NCBI RefSeq assembly: GCF_000478195.2 | Contig: NZ_AUZM01000047.1 | Coordinates: 1 to 48,589, forward strand | Length of the DNA: 48,589 nt | Reading direction: 5' to 3' | Origin: Lyngbya aestuarii BL J | GTDB lineage: Bacteria > Cyanobacteriota > Cyanobacteriia > Cyanobacteriales > Microcoleaceae | Shown: positions 16,270 to 23,927 of the stretch, in pieces | Layout: each line of letters opens with the position of its first letter | Numbering within the stretch: position 1 is the first letter of the stretch | Position numbers and translations under genes: made by a program | Notes under the pieces: model-generated | Told to the model about the DNA's origin: nothing | Seen by the model: the letters and a program-made list of their open reading frames with translations, nothing else | Database searches by the model: none

Positions 16270-18324
16270 ATGACTACCTCTGTAAATTCACCGACACAGG
16301 ATCGCAAACTCTCTAAGCTCGAAGGCATTAAAGAACGCAGTAACTATCTGCGAGAACCTCTAGCTAGCGAACTGTTCAACGACGAAAACTTCTTTAGTGG
16401 CGATGCCATTCAAATCTTAAAATTTCACGGTTCCTATCAACAAGACAATCGGGATAATCGCGCCAAAGGTCAGGAAAAAGACTATCAGATGATGTTGCGA
16501 ACCCGCAATCCGGGTGGGTTTGTGCCGCCCGAGCTTTACCTGACTCTAGATGCTCTCGCCTCAGAATACGGTAATAATACCTTACGGGTAACAACCCGCC
16601 AAGGCTTTCAACTGCATGGGATTTTGAAAAAGAACCTGAAAACGGTTTTGTCTTCAATTATCCAGAGTATGGGATCAACTTTAGGAGCTTGTGGAGATCT
16701 CAACCGCAACGTTATGGCTCCTCCGGCTCCTTATCGAAATCGCCGGGAGTACGAATACGCTCGTCTCTACGCTAATAATATCGCCGACTTACTCACCCCA
16801 CAAACCGGCGCCTACTATGAAATTTGGCTCGATGGTGAAAAAGTCATTAGTGCAGAAGAAAACCCCGAAGTGAAAGCGGCTCGTCAACGCAATGGCAATG
16901 GTACCATTGTCAGCGAGTCAGAAGAACCGATCTATGGTGAGCATTATATGCCGCGCAAGTTTAAATGTGCGGTGACAGTTCCCGGAGATAATTCGGTGGA
17001 TCTGTATACCCAAGATGTCAGCTTAGTTGTGATCACCAACGAAGCCGGAGAACTCGAAGGGTTTAACGTGATCGCCGGGGGCGGTTTGGGACGCACCCAC
17101 AACAAAGAAGAAACCTTTGCGAGAATTGGTGACGAGCTCGGATTTGTTGACAAGGCAGATATCTATGATTTAGTCAAAGCAATTGTCGCGACTCAACGAG
17201 ATTACGGCGATCGCCAAAGCCGTCGTCATGCTCGGATGAAATATCTGATCCATGATTGGGGAGTCGAAAAATTTAAAGTCAAAGTCGAAGAATATTTTGG
17301 CAAAACCTTACAACCTTACAAACCTCTACCCCCTTGGAAATATCAAGACTACTTAGGGTGGCACGAACAGGGCGATGGTAAACTCTTTCTGGGAATTTCC
17401 GTCGAAAATGGTCGCGTTAAAGACGAGGGAAACTTCCGCCTGAAAGCAGCGTTAAAAGAAATCGTACCGCAGTTTCAACTGCCGATCTTGCTGACTGGGA
17501 ATCACAATATCATCCTCTACGAAATTTCGCCCCAAAACCAAGCTCAAATTCAACAAATTCTCGATCAACATGGGATTCTCAAGGAAACTCAAATCGATCC
17601 GTTAGTCCGGTATGCGATGGCCTGTCCTGCTTTACCCACCTGTGGATTGGCCATTACAGAATCAGAACGAATTATCCCTAGTATCCTGGAACGGATTCGG
17701 GTATTGTTGGACAAGGTAGGCCTAGAACAGGAGCATTTTGTCGTGCGGATGACAGGATGTCCCAATGGATGTGCTAGACCCTACATGGCGGAGTTAGGGT
17801 TTGTCGGAAGTTCGCCTAATGCTTACCAAGTTTGGTTAGGTGGCTCTCGGGATCAAACACGACTGGCTGAACCATTCGTTGATCGCTTGGCGGTTGGTGA
17901 GTTGGAAACGTTCTTAGAACCGATTTTTGTTTATTTCAAACAGGATCGCAAACCCGCAGAGCGTTTTGGGGATTTTTGCCATCGTGTGGGTTTTGACTCG
18001 CTCCGTCAGTTTGTAACCAACTACTCATTGAATCCCTCGATGAATATTCAGACTCAAGAGCTAGCTGTTACTTCAGATCGTGAGACTTTTTCAGAAGTCT
18101 CCTCTGTTGCAGCCAATGACAACCAAGACGCAGCTATTTCCACTCAACCGTCTTCGGATGATGGGGGTGATCCCAATAAAATTCGACATCGGGTGAGTGT
18201 TCGTCATCAAACTTATTTGGAATTAAAAGAAGAATCGAAGCGTCAGGGTAAACCTGTCGTCGAGATTGCCACTCAAGCGATTGATGAATATCTGACTCGC
18301 ATGAAATCTCAACAACAAGTTTAA
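16270..18324 (+). CDS. sir: Ferredoxin-sulfite reductase with C-terminal extension
   Basis: 684 residues from ATG. The enzyme reduces sulfite to sulfide with six electrons from ferredoxin in assimilatory sulfur metabolism. The siroheme/[4Fe-4S] ligands are present as C452-x5-C458 and C497-x3-C501 (ACPALPTC and [10 protein letters not shown]). N-terminal substrate and siroheme residues such as RTRNPGG and [11 protein letters not shown] are intact. The catalytic part ends near residue 585. After a Ser/Asp-rich linker comes about 50 extra residues ([20 protein letters not shown], then an Ile/Ala-rich helix) that look like a ribbon-helix-helix fold. This makes it longer than the roughly 635 residues I expect for cyanobacterial Sir. 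The gene for CRR7 is divergent; rsmE follows after 73 bp. Confidence 0.92.
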   Translation: MTTSVNSPTQDRKLSKLEGIKERSNYLREPLASELFNDENFFSGDAIQILKFHGSYQQDNRDNRAKGQEKDYQMMLRTRNPGGFVPPELYLTLDALASEYGNNTLRVTTRQGFQLHGILKKNLKTVLSSIIQSMGSTLGACGDLNRNVMAPPAPYRNRREYEYARLYANNIADLLTPQTGAYYEIWLDGEKVISAEENPEVKAARQRNGNGTIVSESEEPIYGEHYMPRKFKCAVTVPGDNSVDLYTQDVSLVVITNEAGELEGFNVIAGGGLGRTHNKEETFARIGDELGFVDKADIYDLVKAIVATQRDYGDRQSRRHARMKYLIHDWGVEKFKVKVEEYFGKTLQPYKPLPPWKYQDYLGWHEQGDGKLFLGISVENGRVKDEGNFRLKAALKEIVPQFQLPILLTGNHNIILYEISPQNQAQIQQILDQHGILKETQIDPLVRYAMACPALPTCGLAITESERIIPSILERIRVLLDKVGLEQEHFVVRMTGCPNGCARPYMAELGFVGSSPNAYQVWLGGSRDQTRLAEPFVDRLAVGELETFLEPIFVYFKQDRKPAERFGDFCHRVGFDSLRQFVTNYSLNPSMNIQTQELAVTSDRETFSEVSSVAANDNQDAAISTQPSSDDGGDPNKIRHRVSVRHQTYLELKEESKRQGKPVVEIATQAIDEYLTRMKSQQQV

Positions 18325-18397
18325 ATCTCACCTGTTTAAATTGTTGCTCAACCCAAGAGGTGTACAACTGTGGCTTAAATTTTTGACCGTTTAATTA

Positions 18398-19177
18398 ATG
18401 GTTCAACTTCAAAGACTCGCGATCGCAATGGCGCAAATTTCTAATCGACACATTGATCTCACGGCTGAACAACAGCATTATTTGGGTCGGGTGTTACGCT
18501 TGCGCCAGGGCGATCGCTTTATTGTGATTGATGGTCAGGGTCATTGGTGGTTGGCTCAATTACAGGTTATGCTTCCGGCCCCTTCTCCCCACGCAGAAAT
18601 TTTAGAAGCGATTTCAGTCCAAAATGAGTTACCCATTGAAGTGAAGTTGTGGGTAAGTCTGCCAAAAACGGGATTTGATGATCTGGTGCGGTATTGTACG
18701 GAGTTGGGAGTCTCAGAAATTGTTCCGGTGATCTCTCAACGCACGGTGTTAAAACCCAGTTTGCAAAAAGTTGAACGCTGGCGTCGGATTATCCGAGAAG
18801 CGGTAGAACAATCTGAACGTCAAATTATCCCGACTCTTGTTGATCCGATTTCTTTTGTGAATGCGATCGCCGATTCCCCTGATTTGAGATTAACCACAAC
18901 CTCTCAGCCCTATATTTGTGTGGCGCGAGGTGATCTACCCCATTTGTATGATTGTATGAGTAGGAGTCAATCTACCTGCGACTCGATCACCCTAGCAACC
19001 GGGCCAGAAGGCGGATGGACGAGTGCTGAGGTGGAAATGGCGATCGCTTCTGGTTTTCAGGCTGTTAGCTTAGGACAGCGCATTTTACGGGCGGTAACGG
19101 CTCCTGTTGTTGCTTTATCTTATGTGAGTGCGATTTGGGAAACAGCAACGAAACCTGAAAATCATTCGTCAGTTTAA
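18398..19177 (+). CDS. rsmE: 16S rRNA (uracil-1498-N3)-methyltransferase RsmE
   Basis: 259 residues from ATG. RsmE methylates U1498 of 16S rRNA in the assembled 30S subunit. The N-terminal PUA-like domain is at residues 1-80 (HYLGRVLRLRQGDRFIVIDGQG) and the SPOUT methyltransferase domain at about 80-250. The SAM-binding knot shows ATGPEGGWTSAEVE and LGQRILRAVTAPVVAL, the family signature. An internal ATG at 18428 exists, but the residues before it fit the usual N-terminus. It lies 73 bp after sulfite reductase on the same strand and could be read from that transcript. Confidence 0.93.
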   Translation: MVQLQRLAIAMAQISNRHIDLTAEQQHYLGRVLRLRQGDRFIVIDGQGHWWLAQLQVMLPAPSPHAEILEAISVQNELPIEVKLWVSLPKTGFDDLVRYCTELGVSEIVPVISQRTVLKPSLQKVERWRRIIREAVEQSERQIIPTLVDPISFVNAIADSPDLRLTTTSQPYICVARGDLPHLYDCMSRSQSTCDSITLATGPEGGWTSAEVEMAIASGFQAVSLGQRILRAVTAPVVALSYVSAIWETATKPENHSSV

Positions 19178-19366
19178 CCGGAAAACTTGTAATAATCACT
19201 GTAAAAGAAACTCAAATTATCCGAAAAAATTTCATCAAATGGGTATCAAATAAACCGAGATATAATCCGATTAATTTCAGTTTGAAATCCAGTTTTTCTC
19301 TGAAAGTATAAGATGTAACAACGAATATTATAAGTTGAGTCTTGCCATCGACTTAGGATACTGCCT

Positions 19367-19372
19367 TATAAT
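19367..19372 (+). promoter_or_regulatory. Candidate -10 box upstream of repeat-rich unknown gene
   Basis: TATAAT at 19367-19372 with a possible -35 TTGCCA at 19342-19347 (19-base spacer, slightly long). It is 54 bp upstream of the ATG at 19426. Confidence 0.35.
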
Positions 19373-19425
19373 ATAAATAGTTAAAATTTCATTAGTTGTT
19401 TGGCCGCAAGAAGCTCAGTAAATTA

Positions 19426-19935
19426 ATGACTAACTCCAACAAAATTCTCGCCGTTATTCGACCGAACAGACCTAAACCCGACGACATCAAGCAGTCAGAA
19501 GCCAAAACTGACGCCAACATTGACTCTCAAAAAGAATCACAGACCGAATCAAAAACAGAGTCAAAACCCGAATCACAGACCGAATCAAAAACAGAATCAA
19601 AGCCATCACTCCCAGAAAAACCCTCCCGTCGTCCCCGACCTTCTTCTTCCTCCTCGGATAAGCCCTATCGTCCGTCTCGACCTAAGCCGAAGCATCTAGA
19701 AGAAGTTCCTCAAGCGACAAACCCAGCCGGGGAAATGTTTAACCCCGGTGATCAAATTTGGGTTAGATCTCCTTGGGGTAAATGGGCGGTTGCTGAGATT
19801 GATAAATTTTACGAAAGCAATCACGATCAAGTTGTTGCTCATTTTAATCCCAAAGAAGAACGCGCCGGATGGACGTGGATGGGCGGATGTATTCGTTCTG
19901 AACTGCTCAAAAAAGTGCCGACTTCACAAGAATAA
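19426..19935 (+). CDS. Repeat-rich unknown protein with C-terminal conserved-looking domain
   Basis: 169 residues from the ATG at 19426; a TTG ten codons upstream also keeps the frame. Residues about 30-60 are a low-complexity array of Q/K-TES-K-PE repeats produced by a 36-bp tandem DNA repeat. Residues 60-100 are basic and Pro/Ser-rich. The last 65 residues form a compact segment, NPGDQIWVRSPWGKWAVAEI then AHFNPKEERAGWTWMGGCIRSELL, which could be a small beta-barrel (SH3- or Tudor-like; inference). No known family. A disordered arm plus small domain suggests a binding role. The next gene begins 62 bp downstream. Confidence 0.65.
   Translation: MTNSNKILAVIRPNRPKPDDIKQSEAKTDANIDSQKESQTESKTESKPESQTESKTESKPSLPEKPSRRPRPSSSSSDKPYRPSRPKPKHLEEVPQATNPAGEMFNPGDQIWVRSPWGKWAVAEIDKFYESNHDQVVAHFNPKEERAGWTWMGGCIRSELLKKVPTSQE
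19534..19605 (+). repeat. Two copies of a 36-bp coding repeat
   Basis: A 36-bp unit encoding ESQTESKTESKP is present twice in a row, with small changes in the second copy. It generates the acidic/polar linker of the unknown protein at 19426-19935. The exact edges are uncertain by a few bases. Confidence 0.65.
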
Positions 19936-19997
19936 AGCGTTAGATGTCCGATCACCGCTAAGATAAAAAGGTCGGACATCAAAGGAATTTTCTATTC

Positions 19998-20861
19998 ATG
20001 AAAGTTGGCTTAATAGGAACTGGACTGATGGGACAACCCATGGCTCTGCGCCTAGTAGAAGCCAATTTAGAGGTAATGGCTTATAACCGTACTGCTTCTA
20101 AGCTAGACCCTCTTAAGGCGGACGGTGTGCAAGTGGCGGATTCTCCCCAGTCTTTGATTGCAGCGAGTGAATGTATTATTTTGATGTTGGCGGATGCGCC
20201 TGCGATTGAAACGGTTTTGTTATCGCCCGAGTCGCGACAAGAGTTATCTGGAAAAACCGTGATTCAGATGGGAACGATAGCCCCTCAAGAAAGCCGAACG
20301 ATTGCAGAAAGGGTAACAGAAGCCGGAGGAGAGTATTTAGAAGCACCTGTACTCGGAAGTATTCCCCAAGTGAAAAGCGGGACTCTACAAGTGATGGTAG
20401 GGGCGACAGAGGCGCAATTTCAACAATGGTCTGATTTGCTTAAAAACTTGGGAGAACCAGTGTTAATTGGCTCAGTGGGGACGGCTGCGGCGACAAAATT
20501 AGGATTAAATCAACTGATTGCTGCTTTAACGAGTGCTTTTGGACTCAGTTTGAGTTTTGTTCAACATCAGGGCGCAGATGTCGAGAAGTTTATGCAAATT
20601 CTCCGTGAAAGTGCTTTGTATGCTCCGACGTTTGATAAAAAGTTACAACGAATGCAAGACGGGAATTATGCAAATCCTAATTTTCCAACCAAGCATTTAT
20701 TGAAAGATACGAATTTATTTCTGAAAGCTGCGGCAGAGTTAGGCTTAAATACCAGTTCGTTAGAAGGGGTAAAATCATTGTTAGAAGCCGCTCTGACCTT
20801 GGGAGTTGCTGATGATGATTATTCGGCGTTGTTTGAAGGAATTAAACCTCAAAAAAAATAG
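19998..20861 (+). CDS. NAD(P)-dependent beta-hydroxyacid dehydrogenase family oxidoreductase
   Basis: 287 residues from ATG. N-terminal Rossmann motif GLIGTGLMGQPMA (residues 4-16), then the HIBADH-type substrate block EAPVLGSIPQVKSGTL and the catalytic Lys in GTAAATKLGLNQ (about residue 167). Members reduce small hydroxy/oxo acids: 3-hydroxyisobutyrate, tartronate semialdehyde, glyoxylate or succinic semialdehyde. The cyanobacterial and plant glyoxylate/succinic semialdehyde reductases are the closest guess, but the substrate cannot be read from the sequence. It ends at a strong hairpin shared with the convergent patatin gene. Confidence 0.85.
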   Translation: MKVGLIGTGLMGQPMALRLVEANLEVMAYNRTASKLDPLKADGVQVADSPQSLIAASECIILMLADAPAIETVLLSPESRQELSGKTVIQMGTIAPQESRTIAERVTEAGGEYLEAPVLGSIPQVKSGTLQVMVGATEAQFQQWSDLLKNLGEPVLIGSVGTAAATKLGLNQLIAALTSAFGLSLSFVQHQGADVEKFMQILRESALYAPTFDKKLQRMQDGNYANPNFPTKHLLKDTNLFLKAAAELGLNTSSLEGVKSLLEAALTLGVADDDYSALFEGIKPQKK

Positions 20862-20865
20862 AATG

Positions 20866-20908
20866 TGTAGGTTGGGTTGGGTTGTACGGGGACTGAACTC
20901 AACCTACA
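20866..20908. terminator. Long hairpin between convergent genes
   Basis: Arms TGTAGGTTGGGTT (20866-20878) and AACTCAACCTACA (20896-20908) pair over 13 positions with one mismatch. It sits five bases after the oxidoreductase stop and 42 bp from the end of the patatin gene. GTAGGTTGGGTT-type palindromes recur between genes in many cyanobacteria, so it may also be a dispersed repeat. Confidence 0.6.
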
Positions 20909-20950
20909 ATTTTGGGTTTAACTCAGAATACCAAACAGAGTGAATCAAGA

Positions 20951-22063
20951 TTAGTTTAAGTGAGAAGATACAGCCTGTAATTGCTTTTTGGACTGAACCA
21001 CAGGAGAAACTGAAGTTGCAGTCAGTTGAATGGCTAGATGGTATAACTTTTTCTGCACTTCTGGGGATTGGATATATCTTAATGTCTCTTGTTTGAGTGC
21101 ATCTATGTTTTTTTGATTCGCCTTAAAAGTCGAATGTTTTTGCTTAAAATAAGGCTGAAAGCGGTAATAATTCTTGGAGTTGACCAGATGCCGAGAGATG
21201 TGATCGATGACATCAGAAGAACCATCTTGAATCGTTTCTAAGATCGGCATATCATTTAAAGGATTAATCCACTCAAATGCTCCCCATCCTCGTGATTTTT
21301 TGACGCTAATTGATTTTGTTTTTTGGGTGCCACAACCCAGGGAAGCAACAACTAAATTAGAGGGATGTTTTTTGGCTTTAATTGCTTCTGCAACTGCACA
21401 TAATGTTGGATTGTTGGCGGCAACTCCTCCATCAATTAAGGGAATACAGAGATGATTATTTTCGGGATTATTTGTTAATTTGTAACCCTTAGCGTGCCAG
21501 TAGCTTAGATAAGTCTTATCTTCAATAATATGAGCAGGAAAAGCGATGGGTGCCGCCGCAGAAGCCCGACAAACTTCCCAGATTGGGAGAGTTTTACATT
21601 CAGATTGTTTACTGTTAAAGACAACGGCTTGACCATTATAAACATCATAGCTTGTGACTAGGGTTTGAATTTTTAATTGATCAAAGGTTGTGGTTTTAAA
21701 TATATTCTGAAGAACGGCTTCTAATCCTTTGCCATCATACATAGGTTGACTAATACCGAGATGTAAACGGTTGACAAATCCTGTTAAATAAGATCGGAAT
21801 GTTGGCGGAAATATTTTTTGTGGAAATCCAGAATATAGGGAATAAAATTCAACAATTTTAGAGATAGAAACGCCATAAGATAAACCACAAGCAATTAAAC
21901 TCCCGGTAGAGGTTCCAGCAATCAAGTCAAAACAATCTTTAAGCTGTTTATTTGGATTCCGTTGTTGAATTTTGTTTTCTAAATCTTGTAAAATTAAAGC
22001 AGTTACTAAACCCCGAATTCCACCACCATCAAGAGAAAGAATAGAATAACGTTGAGACATCAT
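20951..22063 (-). CDS. Patatin-like phospholipase
   Basis: 370 residues; the ATG at 22063 has an AGGA site five bases upstream. Patatins hydrolyse acyl esters of membrane lipids with a Ser-Asp dyad. Here the oxyanion loop is DGGGIRG (12-18), the nucleophile elbow is G-T-S52-T-G, and the catalytic D211 is in the DGG motif. Spacing is normal and nothing is missing. The last 70 residues form a helical extension. Related proteins include housekeeping lipases and the CapV effectors of cyclic-nucleotide defence systems, but no cyclase is adjacent. It is divergent from dprA with 117 bp between. Confidence 0.88.
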   Translation of the reverse strand: MMSQRYSILSLDGGGIRGLVTALILQDLENKIQQRNPNKQLKDCFDLIAGTSTGSLIACGLSYGVSISKIVEFYSLYSGFPQKIFPPTFRSYLTGFVNRLHLGISQPMYDGKGLEAVLQNIFKTTTFDQLKIQTLVTSYDVYNGQAVVFNSKQSECKTLPIWEVCRASAAAPIAFPAHIIEDKTYLSYWHAKGYKLTNNPENNHLCIPLIDGGVAANNPTLCAVAEAIKAKKHPSNLVVASLGCGTQKTKSISVKKSRGWGAFEWINPLNDMPILETIQDGSSDVIDHISRHLVNSKNYYRFQPYFKQKHSTFKANQKNIDALKQETLRYIQSPEVQKKLYHLAIQLTATSVSPVVQSKKQLQAVSSHLN

Positions 22064-22180
22064 TTCAATCCTGCTGTACTACAACACTAACCTAACTTCC
22101 GAGAGGAGGCGTTGAATAGTCCCTTCTTTGAGTTACACTCAAATGAGAACCGATTTTAAGTTGGGTTTGGAGGTAAAAAT

Positions 22181-23365
22181 GTGTTAGAAGAACGAGATTA
22201 TTGGGTTTGTTGGTCACAAATTTCAGGGGTCGGGCCAATTGCTTTGCAACGCCTCCGCCAACATTGTGGTAATCTCGCGACGGCTTGGAAAGCTTCAACC
22301 CAAGAATTACGAAAAGTTGAAGGTTTTGGGCCACAGACAGTTGAAAAAGTGGCACAACAACGAGCGAAGTTTAACTGTGTTGAATTTATTAAAAAACACT
22401 CTGAAAAAAACCCTTATTTTTGGACTCCGGCTGATGTTAATTATCCCCGTTTACTCTTAGAAATTCCAACACCTCCGCCTGTTTTATATTATCGAGGAAC
22501 CATAGAAACTCAAGAAAATCAAGGAATAAAACCGACTGTTGGGATTGTGGGAACTCGTGAACCTTCTGAATATGGACGGCGTTGGACGCGGAAAATTAGC
22601 ACGATTTTAGCTAAAAGTGGCTTTACAATTATATCAGGAATGGCAGCCGGAATTGATACCGAAGCTCATTCAAGTTGTTTGGATGCGGGTGGACGAACCC
22701 TAGCGATTTTTGGGACGGGAGTTGATATTATTTACCCAAAAGATAACCGTCAATTGTCTGAACGAGTGATTAAACAAGGTTTAGTGATGAGTGAACATCC
22801 AGCCGGAACCAAGCCAAATCCCCGACATTTTCCCAGTCGAAATCGGATTATTGCGGGGTTAAGTCGGGCGGTATTTGTGATGGAAGCCGGACAAAAATCT
22901 GGGGCGTTAATTACAGCCCATGTGGCGAATGATTTTTGTCGGGATGTGTATGTTTTACCGGGTCGTTTGGATGATGAAAAGTCACAGGGTTGTTTAAAGT
23001 TAATTAATGGTGGTGCGGGTTTGATTCCCGTTAATTTAGAAGAATTATTAGAACAACTGGGTGCAATTCCTGAACTGGATACACCGCAACAATTATCATT
23101 ACTTGAATCACCCCCAAAAACTTCGTCTGCTTCTGTTGGGACTTTAGAACCCACTTTAGAACCCACTTTAGAACCCACTTTAGAACCCAATTTAGAACCC
23201 AACCTAGCAACAGTTTTTCAGGTGATTTCTTCTGAACCGACTGCTTTTGATGTGATTGTTCAGCAAGCGGGATTAGATATAGGTATTGTCTCTAGTTCGT
23301 TATTACAATTAGAACTTTTGGGGTTAGTTTCTCAGTTACCGGGAATGCGTTATCAACGATGTTAA
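22181..23365 (+). CDS. dprA: DNA-processing protein DprA
   Basis: 394 residues from a GTG at 22181, supported by GGAGG seven bases upstream. DprA loads RecA onto incoming single-stranded DNA during natural transformation. Residues about 10-60 hold a helix-hairpin-helix-like region (GPIALQRLRQHCGNL, EGFGPQTVEKV). The Rossmann-like DprA core spans about 110-290 with VGIVGTREPS, SGMAAGIDTEAH, GTGVDIIYP and PSRNRIIAGLSRAVFVMEA. The last 60 residues form the winged-helix DML1-like domain. A linker of TLEP repeats (12-bp tandem repeat) separates core and tail. It is divergent from the patatin gene. Confidence 0.93.
   Translation: MLEERDYWVCWSQISGVGPIALQRLRQHCGNLATAWKASTQELRKVEGFGPQTVEKVAQQRAKFNCVEFIKKHSEKNPYFWTPADVNYPRLLLEIPTPPPVLYYRGTIETQENQGIKPTVGIVGTREPSEYGRRWTRKISTILAKSGFTIISGMAAGIDTEAHSSCLDAGGRTLAIFGTGVDIIYPKDNRQLSERVIKQGLVMSEHPAGTKPNPRHFPSRNRIIAGLSRAVFVMEAGQKSGALITAHVANDFCRDVYVLPGRLDDEKSQGCLKLINGGAGLIPVNLEELLEQLGAIPELDTPQQLSLLESPPKTSSASVGTLEPTLEPTLEPTLEPNLEPNLATVFQVISSEPTAFDVIVQQAGLDIGIVSSSLLQLELLGLVSQLPGMRYQRC
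23141..23200 (+). repeat. Five tandem 12-bp units in dprA
   Basis: Four exact copies of ACTTTAGAACCC (23141-23188) and one copy with a single change (23189-23200) encode TLEP four times and NLEP once. A partial sixth unit follows. It forms the linker between the DprA core and its winged-helix tail. The unit length keeps the frame. Confidence 0.92.
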
Positions 23366-23465
23366 TTCTAGATTAAGTTAAGATCACATAACCAATTTTA
23401 AACAAAAATATGGTAAACTTAACATCAAAGTAACTCTCTTAATCTCAAACTTTACAGCACAATAA

Positions 23466-23912
23466 ATGAATATGAGTAACCCTTCTTTTCCTCGATTTCA
23501 TCTGGCTTTTCCAGTCTTTGATTTAGAGAAAACTCGCTCTTTTTATCAAGGTTTATTGGGGTGTACAGAAGGACGAAGTTGCGACATCTGGGTAGATTTT
23601 GACTTTTTCGGACATCAAATTACTGCTCATTTATATTCATCAGAAAATGAAGTTGTTTCAACGAATCCCGTTGATGGCGAAAATGTTCCGATTCGTCATT
23701 TTGGAGCGATTTTAGAATGGGATGAATGGCATAAACTGGCTGAACGTTTACAGAAAGAAAATGTAGATTTTTTGATTCAGCCTCAAATTCGGTTTCAGGG
23801 ACAAGTGGGTGAACAAGCAACGTTATTTATTAAAGATCCGAGTGGTAATGTATTAGAGTTTAAATCATTTCAAGACGAAAGTCAAATCTTTGCTAAAAAG
23901 ACAAATTCTTAA
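23466..23912 (+). CDS. VOC family protein (glyoxalase/dioxygenase fold)
   Basis: 148 residues; ATG at 23466, with a second ATG two codons later. Two beta-alpha-beta-beta-beta modules are visible: PRFHLAFPVFDLEKTRSFYQGLLG at the start and TLFIKDPSGNVLEFKSF near the end, the usual VOC signatures. Possible metal ligands are His in PRFHLAF, His in HQITAHLY and Glu in VLEFK. The family covers glyoxalase I, extradiol dioxygenases and antibiotic-binding proteins, so the reaction cannot be named. It ends 15 bp from the convergent large membrane protein gene. Confidence 0.82.
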   Translation: MNMSNPSFPRFHLAFPVFDLEKTRSFYQGLLGCTEGRSCDIWVDFDFFGHQITAHLYSSENEVVSTNPVDGENVPIRHFGAILEWDEWHKLAERLQKENVDFLIQPQIRFQGQVGEQATLFIKDPSGNVLEFKSFQDESQIFAKKTNS

Positions 23913-23927
23913 ATAAACTGACTTTAG

